From Sphingomonas sp. (GTDB taxonomy: Bacteria > Pseudomonadota > Alphaproteobacteria > Sphingomonadales > Sphingomonadaceae), in NCBI RefSeq assembly GCF_019635455.1, contig NZ_JAHBZJ010000009.1, positions 34,349 to 98,348 on the forward strand: DNA of 64,000 nucleotides. Direction: 5' to 3'. Shown here in pieces: positions 38,126 to 47,611 of the stretch. Position numbers and translations under genes: made by a program. The notes under the pieces were generated by a model, which was not told the origin of the DNA, did no database searches, and saw nothing but the letters and a program-made list of their open reading frames with translations. Each line of letters opens with the position of its first letter. Position 1 is the first letter of the stretch.

Positions 38126-38503
38126 TCACCGCCCTCCGGCTTCGAGCAGGCGCCGTGGCGCCACCAGTTCCCAACTGATCGCGACGCGATCGCCGACCCG
38201 ATCCCAGTCCAGGTCCGCGCCGTCGAGATGAATGCCGACCCAGCCGGAAGGTCCGAAATAGGCAGGGCGAAAATAGAGGTCCGGATCCATCGCGATCAGC
38301 GATTCCTGTTCATCGATGCCGCTGGTCTTGACGATCGCGGCGGTGACGTCGTCGCCATGATGATGGTGCCAGAAATAGGCGAACATCCTGCCCTTGCGGA
38401 TCAGGAAGGCGGGCATGCCGTGGGACAGCTTCTCATCCGCGTCGGGAAGGGCAAGGGCGATCGCCCGCAACCGCTCAAGCGCGGTCGCGGCGCGGGGGGT
38501 CAT
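38126..38503 (-). CDS. MmcQ/YjbR family protein
   Basis: A 125-residue MmcQ/YjbR-type (CyaY-like fold) protein. Family segments: ALPDADEKLSHGMPAFLIRKGRMFAYF at the N-terminus, the YFRPAYFGPSGWVGI segment and WELVAPRRLLE at the C-terminus. It is usually called a DNA-binding protein, with little functional evidence. ATG 38503 forms an ATGA overlap with the purN stop; ATG 38515 would add four residues. Confidence 0.88.
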   Translation of the reverse strand: MTPRAATALERLRAIALALPDADEKLSHGMPAFLIRKGRMFAYFWHHHHGDDVTAAIVKTSGIDEQESLIAMDPDLYFRPAYFGPSGWVGIHLDGADLDWDRVGDRVAISWELVAPRRLLEAGGR

Positions 38504-39066
38504 GTGGTCAGCCATCGTCCGACAATGCGGGGATAGAGCCGATGTTCCGCCGCGAGCACGCGCGCGGCGAGCGTCTCGGGCGTGTCGCCCGGAACGATCG
38601 GCACCTGTTCCTGCCCCAGCACCTCGCCGCCATCCAGTTCCTCCGTCACGAGGTGGACCGAGCAGCCCGCGACCGCGTCTCCGGCGGCGATGGCGCGGGC
38701 ATGGGTATCCAGCCCCTTGTATTTGGGCAGCAGTGACGGATGGATATTGACGATCCGCCCGCGCCAGCGCGCGACGAAGTCGTCGGTCAGCAGCCGCATA
38801 TAGCCGGCCAGCGCGATGACGTCGGCGCCATGGTCGCGCAGCGCGGCGTCGATCCGCGCCTCGTAATCGGCCTTCGCCATCCCCCTGGGCGACAGGGAAA
38901 AGACCGGGATGCCGTTCTCCGCAGCCCAGGCGAGGCCCGGCGCTTCGGGCCGGTCCGACGCGATGAGGGCGACCTCATACGGGCTGGCGGCTGCGCGCGC
39001 CGCCTCGACCAGCGCCATCATGTTCGAGCCGCGCCCGGAAATCAGGATGCCCAGCCGGCGCTTCAC
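38500..39066 (-). CDS. purN: phosphoribosylglycinamide formyltransferase (PurN)
   Basis: Transfers formyl from 10-formyl-THF to GAR in purine synthesis. The 188-residue protein has LGILISGRGSNMMAL, the catalytic NIHPSLLPKYKGLDTHARA and SVHLVTEELDGGEVLGQ. The start is GTG 39066, 30 nt downstream of purM, the standard purM-purN order. The stop is coupled to the YjbR gene by an ATGA overlap. Confidence 0.95.
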   Translation of the reverse strand: MKRRLGILISGRGSNMMALVEAARAAASPYEVALIASDRPEAPGLAWAAENGIPVFSLSPRGMAKADYEARIDAALRDHGADVIALAGYMRLLTDDFVARWRGRIVNIHPSLLPKYKGLDTHARAIAAGDAVAGCSVHLVTEELDGGEVLGQEQVPIVPGDTPETLAARVLAAEHRLYPRIVGRWLTT

Positions 39067-39096
39067 CGCCCATCTCCCCGGCGCGGGCCGGGACGG

Positions 39097-40191
39097 TCAG
39101 CCATGATGCGTGGCGCTCCACGGTGCGCGCGCGCTCCAGGTGCCGGCACCGCCGGTGACCGTACAGCCGCGCGCCCCTTCCACGATCGTGCCGATGCGGT
39201 GGACGGTTTCACCCGATGCGCCGAGCGCCTGGCTCACCGCATCGGCATCCGCCGCCGCGACGATCGCGACCATGCCGATGCCGCAGTTGAAGGTCCGCGC
39301 CATTTCCTCCGGCTCGATCGTCCCCTGCGCTTGCAGAAACGCCATCAGCCGTGCCTGCGGCCAGGCATCGGCATCGACACGGGCATGACAGCCGTCGGGC
39401 AGGACGCGCGGGATGTTTTCGAGCAGGCCGCCACCGGTGATGTGCGCCAGCCCGTTGATCCGGCCATCGCGCAGCAGCGGCAACAGGCTCGACACATAGA
39501 TGCGCGTCGGCGTCATCAGCGCGTCGATCAGGACGGCGTCATGGTCGAACGGGGCGGGGCGGTCGAGTTTCCATCCCTTGTCGGCCGCAAGACGGCGGAC
39601 CAGCGAGTAGCCGTTGGAATGGATGCCCGTGGAGGCGAGTCCCAGCATCACGTCCCCGGGACGGATACCGGTGCCGTCGAGCAGCCGGTCGCGCTCCACC
39701 GCGCCGACACAGAAGCCCGCCAGATCATAGTCGCCGGGTGCGTACATGCCCGGCATTTCGGCGGTCTCTCCCCCGATCAGTGCGCATCCGGCCTGGCGAC
39801 ACCCGTCGGCGATGCCGGCGATCACGCGCTCCGCGACGCCCGTGTCGAGTTTTCCGGTCGCGAAATAGTCGAGAAAGAACAGCGGCTCGGCACCCTGCAC
39901 GATCAGGTCGTTGGCGCACATCGCGACCAGGTCGATACCGACGCCGTCGTGGTGGCCATGATCGATCGCCAGCTTCAGCTTCGTGCCGACCCCGTCATTG
40001 GCGGCGACGATCAGCGGATCGCTGAACCCTGCCGCCTTCAGGTCGAACAACCCGCCGAACCCGCCCAGATCGGCGTCCGCACCCGGGCGGCGCGTGGAGC
40101 GGGCGAGGGGGGCGATGGCGCGAACCAGCGCGTTGCCGGCGTCGATCGACACGCCCGCCTGGGCATAAGTGTACGGCTTCGGATCGGTCAT
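39097..40191 (-). CDS. purM: phosphoribosylformylglycinamidine cyclo-ligase (PurM)
   Basis: Makes AIR from FGAM in purine synthesis. The 364-residue protein has [59 protein letters not shown] and [20 protein letters not shown] 40191 is chosen because [14 protein letters not shown] is the usual N-terminus. The frame is open far upstream, but that region is antisense to the divergently transcribed gene at 40255. Confidence 0.96.
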   Translation of the reverse strand: MTDPKPYTYAQAGVSIDAGNALVRAIAPLARSTRRPGADADLGGFGGLFDLKAAGFSDPLIVAANDGVGTKLKLAIDHGHHDGVGIDLVAMCANDLIVQGAEPLFFLDYFATGKLDTGVAERVIAGIADGCRQAGCALIGGETAEMPGMYAPGDYDLAGFCVGAVERDRLLDGTGIRPGDVMLGLASTGIHSNGYSLVRRLAADKGWKLDRPAPFDHDAVLIDALMTPTRIYVSSLLPLLRDGRINGLAHITGGGLLENIPRVLPDGCHARVDADAWPQARLMAFLQAQGTIEPEEMARTFNCGIGMVAIVAAADADAVSQALGASGETVHRIGTIVEGARGCTVTGGAGTWSARAPWSATHHG

Positions 40192-40254
40192 GCAGCGGCG
40201 CCTAGCCATATCTTGCTTGGATTTCCACGCCTGCTTCGCCAAAAGGGCCGCGAA

Positions 40255-41529
40255 ATGTTCGCGCGCCCGTCCTCCGCTCTCACCGCCGCAGCCGCAATCG
40301 CGCTGGTGGCGACCGTCGGCCTTGCGATCGCGCAGTCGGGCGGGCGCAAGTTTGACGACAGCCGTGAGGCCGGCGACAGTTCGGGCAGCTTCGAAATCGG
40401 CGGTGTCGATGTGGACGTGCGTGGCAAGGACGCCGAATCGGCACGGCTTGCCGGATGGCGCCTGGCCCAGCGCAAGGGGTGGGACATGCTCGCGCGGCAG
40501 CTGGCGGGACATGGCTCGTCCATGTCCGATTCGGCGCTCGACGGGATGGTCACCGGCATCATCATCGAAAAGGAAGAGATCGGCCCGAACCGCTATGTCG
40601 CACGGCTGGGCGTCCTGTTCGATCGATCGCGCGCCGCGTCGATCCTGGGCGTCGGCGGCACGATCATGCGATCGCCCCCCATGCTGTTGCTTCCGTTGCA
40701 GATTTCGGGCGGCGCGGCGCGGGTGTTTGAAGGCAGCAACGCCTTTGCGGAAGGGTGGACCCGGTTCCGTACCGGCAACAGCTCGATCGACTATGTCCGG
40801 CCCGGCGGCTCGGGTCCCGACCGGCTGTTGATGAATGCCGGCCAGATCGGCCGTCGCGAGCGCGGCTGGTGGCGCGCGATCCTGGACCAATATGGCGCGA
40901 CGGACATCCTGACGCCGTCGGTGGAGCTGCGCCGCACCTATCCCGGCGGACCGATCATCGGCGTGTTCACCGCCGCGCACGGTCCCGACAATCGCCGGAT
41001 TGCGCAGTTCGTGCTGCGCGTGAACGACGGCACCGCGCTCGCCGCGCTGATCGATGCGGGTATCGCGCGAATCGACAAGGCGTATCAGGAAGCGCTGCGC
41101 AGTGGCGTGCTGAAGCCGGACCGGTTGCTGGTGACCGAACCGCCAAAGCCCGCCGTGCCGGTGGAAGAGGTGGAAACGGGCGAGGAGGCCCCCATCGATA
41201 CGGGCGAAGCGCCTGTCGTCGCCACCGGCTCCAACCTGATCGTTCAATTCGACACGCCGAGCGTCGGCGCGGTTACGAACGGAGAGGCGGCGATGCGCGC
41301 GATCCCCGGCGTCAGCGGCGCGAGCACGACCAGCCTGGCGCTGGGTGGCGTATCGGTGATGCGGGTGACCTATTCCGGCAGCATCGCCTCGCTGCGCGCC
41401 GCGCTCGAAGCGCGGGGGTGGCAGGTACAGGAAGGGCCGGGGGTCCTGCGAATCCGGCGCGGCGGCGTTCAGCCCCAGTCGCCCGGACCGGCGCAACCCG
41501 CCGAAGCGGGGAACAGCAGCGCGGGATGA
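40255..41529 (+). CDS. secreted protein of unknown function upstream of hda
   Basis: A 424-residue protein with a signal peptide (hydrophobic 9-25, cleavage near AIAQS). The middle contains [21 protein letters not shown] and [21 protein letters not shown], resembling DUF2066-type periplasmic proteins. After an acidic linker (about 300-330) the C-terminus (about 335-400) looks like a ferredoxin-like or HMA-like fold ([15 protein letters not shown] ... [21 protein letters not shown]) without the metal-binding CxxC. ATG 40255 has AAAAGGG upstream. The stop overlaps the hda start (ATGA). The link between a secreted protein and Hda is unexplained. Confidence 0.78.
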   Translation: MFARPSSALTAAAAIALVATVGLAIAQSGGRKFDDSREAGDSSGSFEIGGVDVDVRGKDAESARLAGWRLAQRKGWDMLARQLAGHGSSMSDSALDGMVTGIIIEKEEIGPNRYVARLGVLFDRSRAASILGVGGTIMRSPPMLLLPLQISGGAARVFEGSNAFAEGWTRFRTGNSSIDYVRPGGSGPDRLLMNAGQIGRRERGWWRAILDQYGATDILTPSVELRRTYPGGPIIGVFTAAHGPDNRRIAQFVLRVNDGTALAALIDAGIARIDKAYQEALRSGVLKPDRLLVTEPPKPAVPVEEVETGEEAPIDTGEAPVVATGSNLIVQFDTPSVGAVTNGEAAMRAIPGVSGASTTSLALGGVSVMRVTYSGSIASLRAALEARGWQVQEGPGVLRIRRGGVQPQSPGPAQPAEAGNSSAG

Positions 41530-42149
41530 GCCAGCTTCCGCTGCCGCTCGACCGGCCCGCCGGCGCGCGCGAGGACAGGTTTCTGATCGGCGAGGCGAAT
41601 GCGAGGGCGGTCCAGATCCTCGAGCGCTGGGCGACATGGCCGGTCATGGCCGCGATCATCACCGGCCCGCGCAAATCGGGGCGCAGCCTGTTGGCGCGGA
41701 CGATGGTGGCACGCAGTGGCGGGACGATGATCGATGAAGCCGATCGACAGAGCGAGGCAATGCTGTTCCACGCCTGGAACGAGGCGCAGCTCACCCACCG
41801 GCCATTGTTTCTGATCGCCGATGAGGCACCGCCGCTGTGGCAGGTGAAACTCCCCGATCTGCGATCCCGGCTGGGCGCCAGCCCGGTCGCGCGGCTGGAC
41901 CAGCCGGACGACATGCTGGCGACGCAAATCCTGGCGCAGTTGCTCGACCGTCATGAACTTGTCGCGCAACCGGATACAGTGGCATGGATGATGCGACGGA
42001 TCGAACGAAGCTATCTGGCGATTCTGCGCACCGCCGAGGCGCTGGAGGAAGACGCCAGCCGCCACAAGAACCGACGCGTGTCGATTGCGACGGCGCGTGC
42101 CACGCTGACCGCTGCCGGCCTGCTCAGGGACCCGGCGCTGGACCATTGA
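41526..42149 (+). CDS. DnaA regulatory inactivator-like protein (Hda/HdaA)
   Basis: A 207-residue AAA+ DnaA-like protein expected to bind the DNA sliding clamp and stimulate ATP hydrolysis by DnaA. The N-terminal QLPLPLDRP is a clear beta-clamp-binding motif. The nucleotide-binding region is [17 protein letters not shown], with [12 protein letters not shown] in the Walker B position and a C-terminal lid helix ([21 protein letters not shown]). Coupled upstream by an ATGA overlap to the secreted-protein gene and followed 9 nt later by ppk. Confidence 0.87.
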   Translation: MSQLPLPLDRPAGAREDRFLIGEANARAVQILERWATWPVMAAIITGPRKSGRSLLARTMVARSGGTMIDEADRQSEAMLFHAWNEAQLTHRPLFLIADEAPPLWQVKLPDLRSRLGASPVARLDQPDDMLATQILAQLLDRHELVAQPDTVAWMMRRIERSYLAILRTAEALEEDASRHKNRRVSIATARATLTAAGLLRDPALDH

Positions 42150-42158
42150 AGAGGACCC

Positions 42159-44348
42159 ATGGCCGCACGCGCACATCCCAAATCCGGCGAAGGCCAGGAC
42201 CTGGCGGAACCGTCGATCGCGGCGGTGCCTGAAGCCCGCTATTTCAACCGCGAGCTGTCGTGGCTCGCGTTCAATCGCCGGGTGATGGAGGAGGCGTGCA
42301 ACACCGCGCATCCGCTGCTCGAACGATTGCGCTTCCTGTCGATTTCAGGGTCCAACCTCGACGAGTTCTTCATGGTCCGCGTCGCCGGCCTGAAGGGGCA
42401 GCAGATGCAGCAGGTGGAGGCGCAGTCGGCGGACGGCCTGACCCCGGCGCAGCAGCTGGCGGCGATCGTGTCGCACGCGGGCGAACTGGTCGATAGCCAG
42501 CAGGCGGTGTGGAGCGACATTCGGCGCGAACTGGGCGAGCGCGGGATTGAGGTAATCGACGCCGATACGGTCCCCGCCTCCGCAACCGACTGGACCGAAC
42601 AGCATTTCCGCGATCAGGTGTTCCCGATCCTGACCCCACAGGCGCTGGATCCCGCGCACCCCTTTCCGTTCATCCCGAACAAGGGCCTGAGTGTCATCTT
42701 CGATCTGGTTCGCCAAAGCGATGGCGAGCCGGTGCGCGAGCTGGTTCTGCTGCCCGCCGCGACCCCGCGTTTCGTGCGCATTCCCGGTGAGACCGCCTGC
42801 TACATGCCGGTCGAATCGCTGTTGAAGCGGTTCGCGCCGCAGATGTTTCCGGGTTTTCGCGTGCTCGGTTCCGCGACCTTCCGGGTGCTGCGCGACAGCG
42901 ATATCGAGGTGGAGGAGGAGGCGGAGGATCTGGTCCTCTACTTCCGCACCGCGATCAAACGCCGCCGGCGCGGCCGCGTCATCCGCCTGGAAATGGAGGA
43001 GGGGATCGATCCCGCGCTGGAGGCGGTGCTGAAGGAAGAGCTGGGCGGCAGCGAGGCACTGCTGACGGAAACGGGCGGCTTTCTGGGCATTGGCGACCTG
43101 GCGCAGATCGTCGAGGAGGACCGCCCCGATCTGAAATTCCCGCCCTTCGCCGCGCGCTTTCCGGAACGGATCCGCGAATATGACGGCGACTGCTTCGCGG
43201 CGATCAAGGCCAAGGATATCGTCGTCCACCACCCCTATGAGTCCTTTGAGGTGGTGATCGCGTTCCTGAAACAGGCCGCGAGCGACCCCGACGTGGTGGC
43301 GATCAAGCAGACGCTCTACCGCGCGGGCAAGCAGTCGGCGGTGATCCAGGCGCTGATCGCGGCGGCGGAGGCCGGCAAGTCGGTCACCGCCGTCGTCGAA
43401 CTGAAGGCGCGGTTCGATGAGGAGCAGAACATCCTGTGGGCGAATGCGCTGGAACGCGCCGGCGTCCAGGTGATCTATGGGTTCACCAACTGGAAGACCC
43501 ATGCGAAGGTATCGATGGTGGTGCGGCGCGAGGGGGACGAGTTCCGCACCTACTGCCATTTCGGCACCGGAAACTATCACCCGATCACCGCGCGCATCTA
43601 TACCGATCTCAGCTTCTTTACCGCCGACCCCAGGGTCGGGCGCGATGCGGCGAAGATCTTCAACTATGTCACCGGCTATGTGGAGCCGCAGGATCTGGAG
43701 CTGCTGACGCTGTCTCCACGCCGGTTGCGCGAGCGCCTGATGGCGCTGATCGACGCCGAGATCGCCAATGCGCGCGCCGACCGGCCGGCCGGCATCTGGG
43801 CAAAGATGAATTCGCTGGTCGATCCGGCGATGATCGAAAAGCTGTACGAGGCGAGCAATGCCGGGGTGGAGATCGATCTGATCATCCGTGGCATCTGTTG
43901 CCTGCGTCCGGGCGTCGCCGGCATGTCGGAGAATATCCGCGTCAAATCGGTGGTCGGCCGTTTCCTCGAACACAGCCGCATCTGGGCGTTCGGCAATGGC
44001 CGCGAACTGCCCAATGACGGGGCGAAGCTGTTCATCTCGTCCGCGGACTGGATGCCGCGCAACTTCGACCGGCGGGTCGAGTTCATGTTGCCGGTGCTGA
44101 ACCCCACGGTCCACGACCAGGTGATCGATCAGGTGATGGCGGCCAATCTGATTGATACCGAACAGAGCTGGGAGCTGGATGCCGATGGCCGGTACACGCG
44201 CGAGGATCCCGGGCAGCACCCGTTCAACCTGCATCGCTACTTCATGACCAACCCGTCGCTGTCCGGTCGCGGAGCGGCGCTGGAATCGAGCGGTGCGGTG
44301 CCGAAGAAGCTGTCGCTGCGCCGCTGGCGCGCGGAACGCAAGGGATGA
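42159..44348 (+). CDS. ppk: polyphosphate kinase (Ppk1)
   Basis: Reversible synthesis of polyphosphate from ATP. The 729-residue protein has the four Ppk1 domains: N-terminal RYFNRELSWLAFNRRVMEEA, head domain, and two phospholipase-D-like catalytic domains. The conserved His residues lie in WKTHAKVSMVVRR and FLEHSRIWAFGNG; other segments are VVHHPYESFEVVIAFL and ALIDAEIANARADRPAG. GAGGA precedes the ATG at 42159. The stop overlaps the ppx start (ATGA), pairing synthesis with degradation. Confidence 0.96.
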   Translation: MAARAHPKSGEGQDLAEPSIAAVPEARYFNRELSWLAFNRRVMEEACNTAHPLLERLRFLSISGSNLDEFFMVRVAGLKGQQMQQVEAQSADGLTPAQQLAAIVSHAGELVDSQQAVWSDIRRELGERGIEVIDADTVPASATDWTEQHFRDQVFPILTPQALDPAHPFPFIPNKGLSVIFDLVRQSDGEPVRELVLLPAATPRFVRIPGETACYMPVESLLKRFAPQMFPGFRVLGSATFRVLRDSDIEVEEEAEDLVLYFRTAIKRRRRGRVIRLEMEEGIDPALEAVLKEELGGSEALLTETGGFLGIGDLAQIVEEDRPDLKFPPFAARFPERIREYDGDCFAAIKAKDIVVHHPYESFEVVIAFLKQAASDPDVVAIKQTLYRAGKQSAVIQALIAAAEAGKSVTAVVELKARFDEEQNILWANALERAGVQVIYGFTNWKTHAKVSMVVRREGDEFRTYCHFGTGNYHPITARIYTDLSFFTADPRVGRDAAKIFNYVTGYVEPQDLELLTLSPRRLRERLMALIDAEIANARADRPAGIWAKMNSLVDPAMIEKLYEASNAGVEIDLIIRGICCLRPGVAGMSENIRVKSVVGRFLEHSRIWAFGNGRELPNDGAKLFISSADWMPRNFDRRVEFMLPVLNPTVHDQVIDQVMAANLIDTEQSWELDADGRYTREDPGQHPFNLHRYFMTNPSLSGRGAALESSGAVPKKLSLRRWRAERKG

Positions 44349-45850
44349 GCATGGCGACGCGCCTGTTCCGCCGACCCCGTCTGGATGCGGCGCCGGTGCG
44401 CCGGCGGACCGCGATCATCGACATCGGTTCGAACTCGATCCGGCTGGTCGTCTATGACGGCGCCGCGCGGCTGCCGGCGATCCTGTTCAACGAAAAGGTG
44501 ATGGCCGGCCTCGGCCGGTCGCTGACCCAGACCGGCGCGATCGATTCCGAGGCGCTGACGGTCGCGACGACGGCGCTGGCGCGGTTCGCCAATCTGGCGC
44601 ACGAGATGGAGGTGGACGCGCTGCGCACCGTCGCGACAGCCGCCGTGCGCGATGCGTCGAACGGCGAGGAACTGGTGGCGATCGCGCGCACGCTGGGCCT
44701 TGATGTCGAATTGCTGTCGGGCGAGGCGGAGGCTTTGGCAGCCGGATATGGCGTGCTGTCCGGCATTCCCGAGGCGGACGGGATCGTCGGCGATCTGGGC
44801 GGCGGATCGCTGGAACTGGTGCGCGTGGTGGCCGGGACGGTGACCGATCGCGCTTCCTTTCCGTTGGGCGTGCTGCGGATCGCGGCGATCCGGGCAAAGG
44901 GGAAGGGGTATCTGGACAAGGTCGTCGCCGGCCTGCTCGACGCGGCTGGCTGGGAGGGCAGGGGCGCGGGGCTGCCCTTTTACCTTGTCGGCGGATCGTG
45001 GCGCGCGCTGGCGCGGCTCGACATGCACCTGACCGGCTATCCGCTGCCGGTGATCCATGAATATGTCATGCCGGCGGCGACCGTTGCCCGGCTGAAGCGC
45101 ACGATCGCGCAACTGGGCAAGTCGCAGGTGCGATCGGTGCCGAATCTGTCCTCGGGCCGCATTCCCACCATGGAGGATGCCGCCGCGCTGCTGGCGGTGG
45201 TGATCGGGCATCTGGGCAGCACGGAAACCGTGGCGTCGGCGTTCGGCCTGCGCGAGGGGCTGTTGTTCGGCGACCTCACGATCGAGCAGCGGCAGGAGGA
45301 TCCGCTGATCGTCGCCGCCCGCGACGAGGCGGAGCGGTCGGGCCGGTTTCCCGAACATGGCGACCTGCTCGATGCGTGGATCGCGCCGCTGTTCGCCGAT
45401 GACGGCGACGAGAATGCCCGGCTGCGCCACGCCGCCTGCCTGCTGGCCGATGTCGGGTGGCGGGCGAACCCGGAGTTTCGGGCCGAGCGCGGGCTGGAGA
45501 TCGCGCTGCACGGCAACTGGGTCGGCGTGGGGGCAAGGGGTCGGGCGATGATCGCCCAGGCGCTCTTCACCTCGCTCGGCGGAGGATTCGAATCGCCGGC
45601 GCCGGTCGGCCAGCTGGCGCCATCCCACGATCTGGAGCGGGCGCGGCTATGGGGACTGGCGATGCGGCTGGGGCAGCGGCTGAGCGGCGGCGTGGCCGGG
45701 CCGCTGCGTCGCTCGTCGCTGATCGTCGCGGACGAGGAACTGACGCTGCGGCTCGATGAGGATGATGCCGCGCTCTATGGCGAAGCGGTCGAAAAGCGGC
45801 ACCGCGCCCTGGCCGGTGCGCTGGGCCTGGGCGCGGCGGTAGAGGTGTAG
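44345..45850 (+). CDS. ppx: Ppx/GppA family exopolyphosphatase
   Basis: A 501-residue ASKHA-fold phosphatase that degrades polyphosphate or pppGpp. Motifs: AIIDIGSNSIRLVVYDG (phosphate-1), VATAAVRDASNGEE, GIVGDLGGGSLELVRV (phosphate-2) and an HD-like C-terminal half (about 320-500, including RLRHAACLLADVGWRANPE). Translationally coupled to ppk (ATGA). Whether it prefers polyphosphate or pppGpp cannot be told from sequence; ppk linkage favours polyphosphate. Confidence 0.93.
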   Translation: MSMATRLFRRPRLDAAPVRRRTAIIDIGSNSIRLVVYDGAARLPAILFNEKVMAGLGRSLTQTGAIDSEALTVATTALARFANLAHEMEVDALRTVATAAVRDASNGEELVAIARTLGLDVELLSGEAEALAAGYGVLSGIPEADGIVGDLGGGSLELVRVVAGTVTDRASFPLGVLRIAAIRAKGKGYLDKVVAGLLDAAGWEGRGAGLPFYLVGGSWRALARLDMHLTGYPLPVIHEYVMPAATVARLKRTIAQLGKSQVRSVPNLSSGRIPTMEDAAALLAVVIGHLGSTETVASAFGLREGLLFGDLTIEQRQEDPLIVAARDEAERSGRFPEHGDLLDAWIAPLFADDGDENARLRHAACLLADVGWRANPEFRAERGLEIALHGNWVGVGARGRAMIAQALFTSLGGGFESPAPVGQLAPSHDLERARLWGLAMRLGQRLSGGVAGPLRRSSLIVADEELTLRLDEDDAALYGEAVEKRHRALAGALGLGAAVEV

Positions 45851-45855
45851 CGCCG

Positions 45856-45880
45856 CGCCGCCGGGATATCGCCGGCGGCG
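45856..45880. terminator. GC-rich hairpin after ppx
   Basis: A 9-bp perfect stem CGCCGCCGG / CCGGCGGCG with a 7-nt loop starts 6 nt after the ppx stop. There is no T-run, so it may be a weak terminator or an mRNA 3'-end stabiliser. Confidence 0.35.
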
Positions 45881-46004
45881 GCGCGGGCCGGATCACGACG
45901 ACAGGGAGCGGGATCGGGTGATTCGCAGTCCGCGAAGCACATCGGATCCACCATGTGTCCACCAATCGCAAACCCGTGCGCTATCGGGTGGTTCGCGCCA
46001 GGGT

Positions 46005-46283
46005 CTAGCCGCAGCGGGCGGCCTTGATCGTATCGACATTGTCGAGGTCGAGGTTGAGGCGATCGGAGCGGAAGTCCATCGTCACTGCCTGGCCGGGGCG
46101 AATCACGCGCAGGCTGCGGGCGCCGGAGCGTTCCTTTGCGCGGGCGCCCATTTCGTCAGTGTAGGGACGGCCGACCATCGGCTGGACGCGGTCCGCATTG
46201 CACAGCACGCCCGCCTCCCGGCCGGGCATCGGCGCGCATGCGGCCAGGATCAGCGGGAGCGAAAGGGCGAGGGGACGAATCAT
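46005..46283 (-). CDS. I78 family peptidase inhibitor lipoprotein
   Basis: A 92-residue protein with a lipoprotein signal (LALSLPLILAAC, lipobox Cys at about residue 16) and a mature domain matching the I78 inhibitor pattern: CNADRVQPMVGRPYT, then ARSLRVIRPGQAVTMDFR and RLNLDLDNVDTI. Such proteins are thought to inhibit serine proteases, here probably at a membrane surface. ATG 46283 has GGAGGA upstream. It is a single gene downstream of rnd on the same strand. Confidence 0.85.
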   Translation of the reverse strand: MIRPLALSLPLILAACAPMPGREAGVLCNADRVQPMVGRPYTDEMGARAKERSGARSLRVIRPGQAVTMDFRSDRLNLDLDNVDTIKAARCG

Positions 46284-46339
46284 CACGGTCCTCCGACGGG
46301 TTGGACGCGCGGGCATCCTATCACCGCGCGCGCGGCAGA

Positions 46340-47515
46340 TCAGCCCGGCTCTTCGGTCCGGGTCATCTTGAGCTTGCCGTTGCGGACGGTGAAGCCCAGC
46401 TGTCCCTCGACCAGCGCGAGCGCGTCGCGGCCGAATTGTTCGAACCGCCAGCCCGAGAGGATCGCCAGCCCTTCGCGCTGGCCCGAGGCTAGCGCCTCCA
46501 GATCGTCGGAGCGGGCGAGCAGCCGGGCGGCGACGTTGATGTCGCGCGCACGGATCTTCAGCAGCAGTTTCAACAGGTCGGCGACCAGTGCGCCCTCCTT
46601 GCCGAGCGGCAGCTTGCGGTCGTCGCGCGCCGGCATCTCGTCCTGCGGCATCGGCCCCGCATCGTCGAGCGCGGCCATCAGCCGGCCACCGATATCGTTG
46701 CCGCCCCACGACGCCGACAGGCCGCGCACACGCGTGAGGTCAGCCTGTTTGCGGGGGGGATTGGCGGCGAGGTCGGCGATCGTCTCGTCCTTCACGATGC
46801 GGCCGCGCGGCAGGTTCTTGCCCTGTGCCTCGCCCTCGCGCCAGGCGGCCAGCGCCTTCAGCCGGCCAAGCACTTCGGCCTTGCGGCTTGATACGCGGAT
46901 CCGCTGCCACGCCTTTTCGGGGTCGTTGCGATAGTTTTCGGGATCGGCGATCCGCTCCATCTCTTCGTCCAGCCACGCGCCGCGACCGGTCTTGCGCAGG
47001 CGTTCGAGCATCTTCGGGAAAATGGCGGAAAGGTGCGTCACATCGGCGATCGCATAGTCGATCTGCCGCTTGTCGAGCGGTCGGCGGCTCCAGTCGGTGA
47101 AGCGCGCGCCCTTGTCCACCGTGATGCCGAGATAGGTTTCGACCAGATTCGAATAGCCGATCTGTTCCCCCTGGCCGAGCGCCATCGCCGCGACCTGCGT
47201 GTCGAACAGCGGGTGCGGCGTCGTGCCGGTGAGGTTGTAGACGATCTCGATATCCTGCCCACCGGCGTGAAAGACCTTCAGCACGTCTTCGTTGTTCACC
47301 AGCAGGTCGAGCAACGGCGTCATGTCGAGCCCGTCGGCCATCGGATCGATCGCGGCCGCTTCGTTGGTGTCGGCGATCTGGATCAGGCAGAGTTCGGGCC
47401 AGTAGGTGTTTTCGCGCATGAACTCGGTATCGACCGTCACGAACGGTTGCTGGGCGAGGCGGGCGCAGAGATTGGCGAGGGTTGCCGAGTCTTCGATCAG
47501 GCCATGAATGTGCAT
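46340..47515 (-). CDS. rnd: ribonuclease D
   Basis: A 391-residue 3'-5' exoribonuclease for tRNA maturation. The DEDDy exonuclease residues lie in [36 protein letters not shown] and [10 protein letters not shown]; two HRDC domains follow (about 205-290 and 295-370). ATG 47515 (MHIHGLI) is the usual N-terminus; ATG 47587 in frame would add 24 residues. Divergent from aspS with 96 nt between the starts, where I see no clear promoter. Confidence 0.94.
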   Translation of the reverse strand: MHIHGLIEDSATLANLCARLAQQPFVTVDTEFMRENTYWPELCLIQIADTNEAAAIDPMADGLDMTPLLDLLVNNEDVLKVFHAGGQDIEIVYNLTGTTPHPLFDTQVAAMALGQGEQIGYSNLVETYLGITVDKGARFTDWSRRPLDKRQIDYAIADVTHLSAIFPKMLERLRKTGRGAWLDEEMERIADPENYRNDPEKAWQRIRVSSRKAEVLGRLKALAAWREGEAQGKNLPRGRIVKDETIADLAANPPRKQADLTRVRGLSASWGGNDIGGRLMAALDDAGPMPQDEMPARDDRKLPLGKEGALVADLLKLLLKIRARDINVAARLLARSDDLEALASGQREGLAILSGWRFEQFGRDALALVEGQLGFTVRNGKLKMTRTEEPG

Positions 47516-47611
47516 CGCGCGCCCATAGACAAGCGCGCGCGGGTTGACAAAGGGCAGTGTGGAGGGGAAGCGCGCGACCTTCACCATTTTGTTGATATCT
47601 CGAAAGCAGCC

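Noticed and set aside
38740..40254. Very long plus-strand open frame (over 500 codons) before the secreted-protein gene
   Set aside because: It is antisense to purN and purM, which carry intact motifs. High-GC genes commonly leave long open frames on the opposite strand; the true start is the ATG at 40255 with a signal peptide.
40192..41637. Apparent N-terminal extension of PurM by about 480 residues
   Set aside because: It is antisense to the secreted-protein gene; PurM begins at MTDPKPYTY as in other bacteria.
42345..44234. 629-codon minus-strand open frame
   Set aside because: Antisense to ppk, whose four domains and catalytic histidines are intact.
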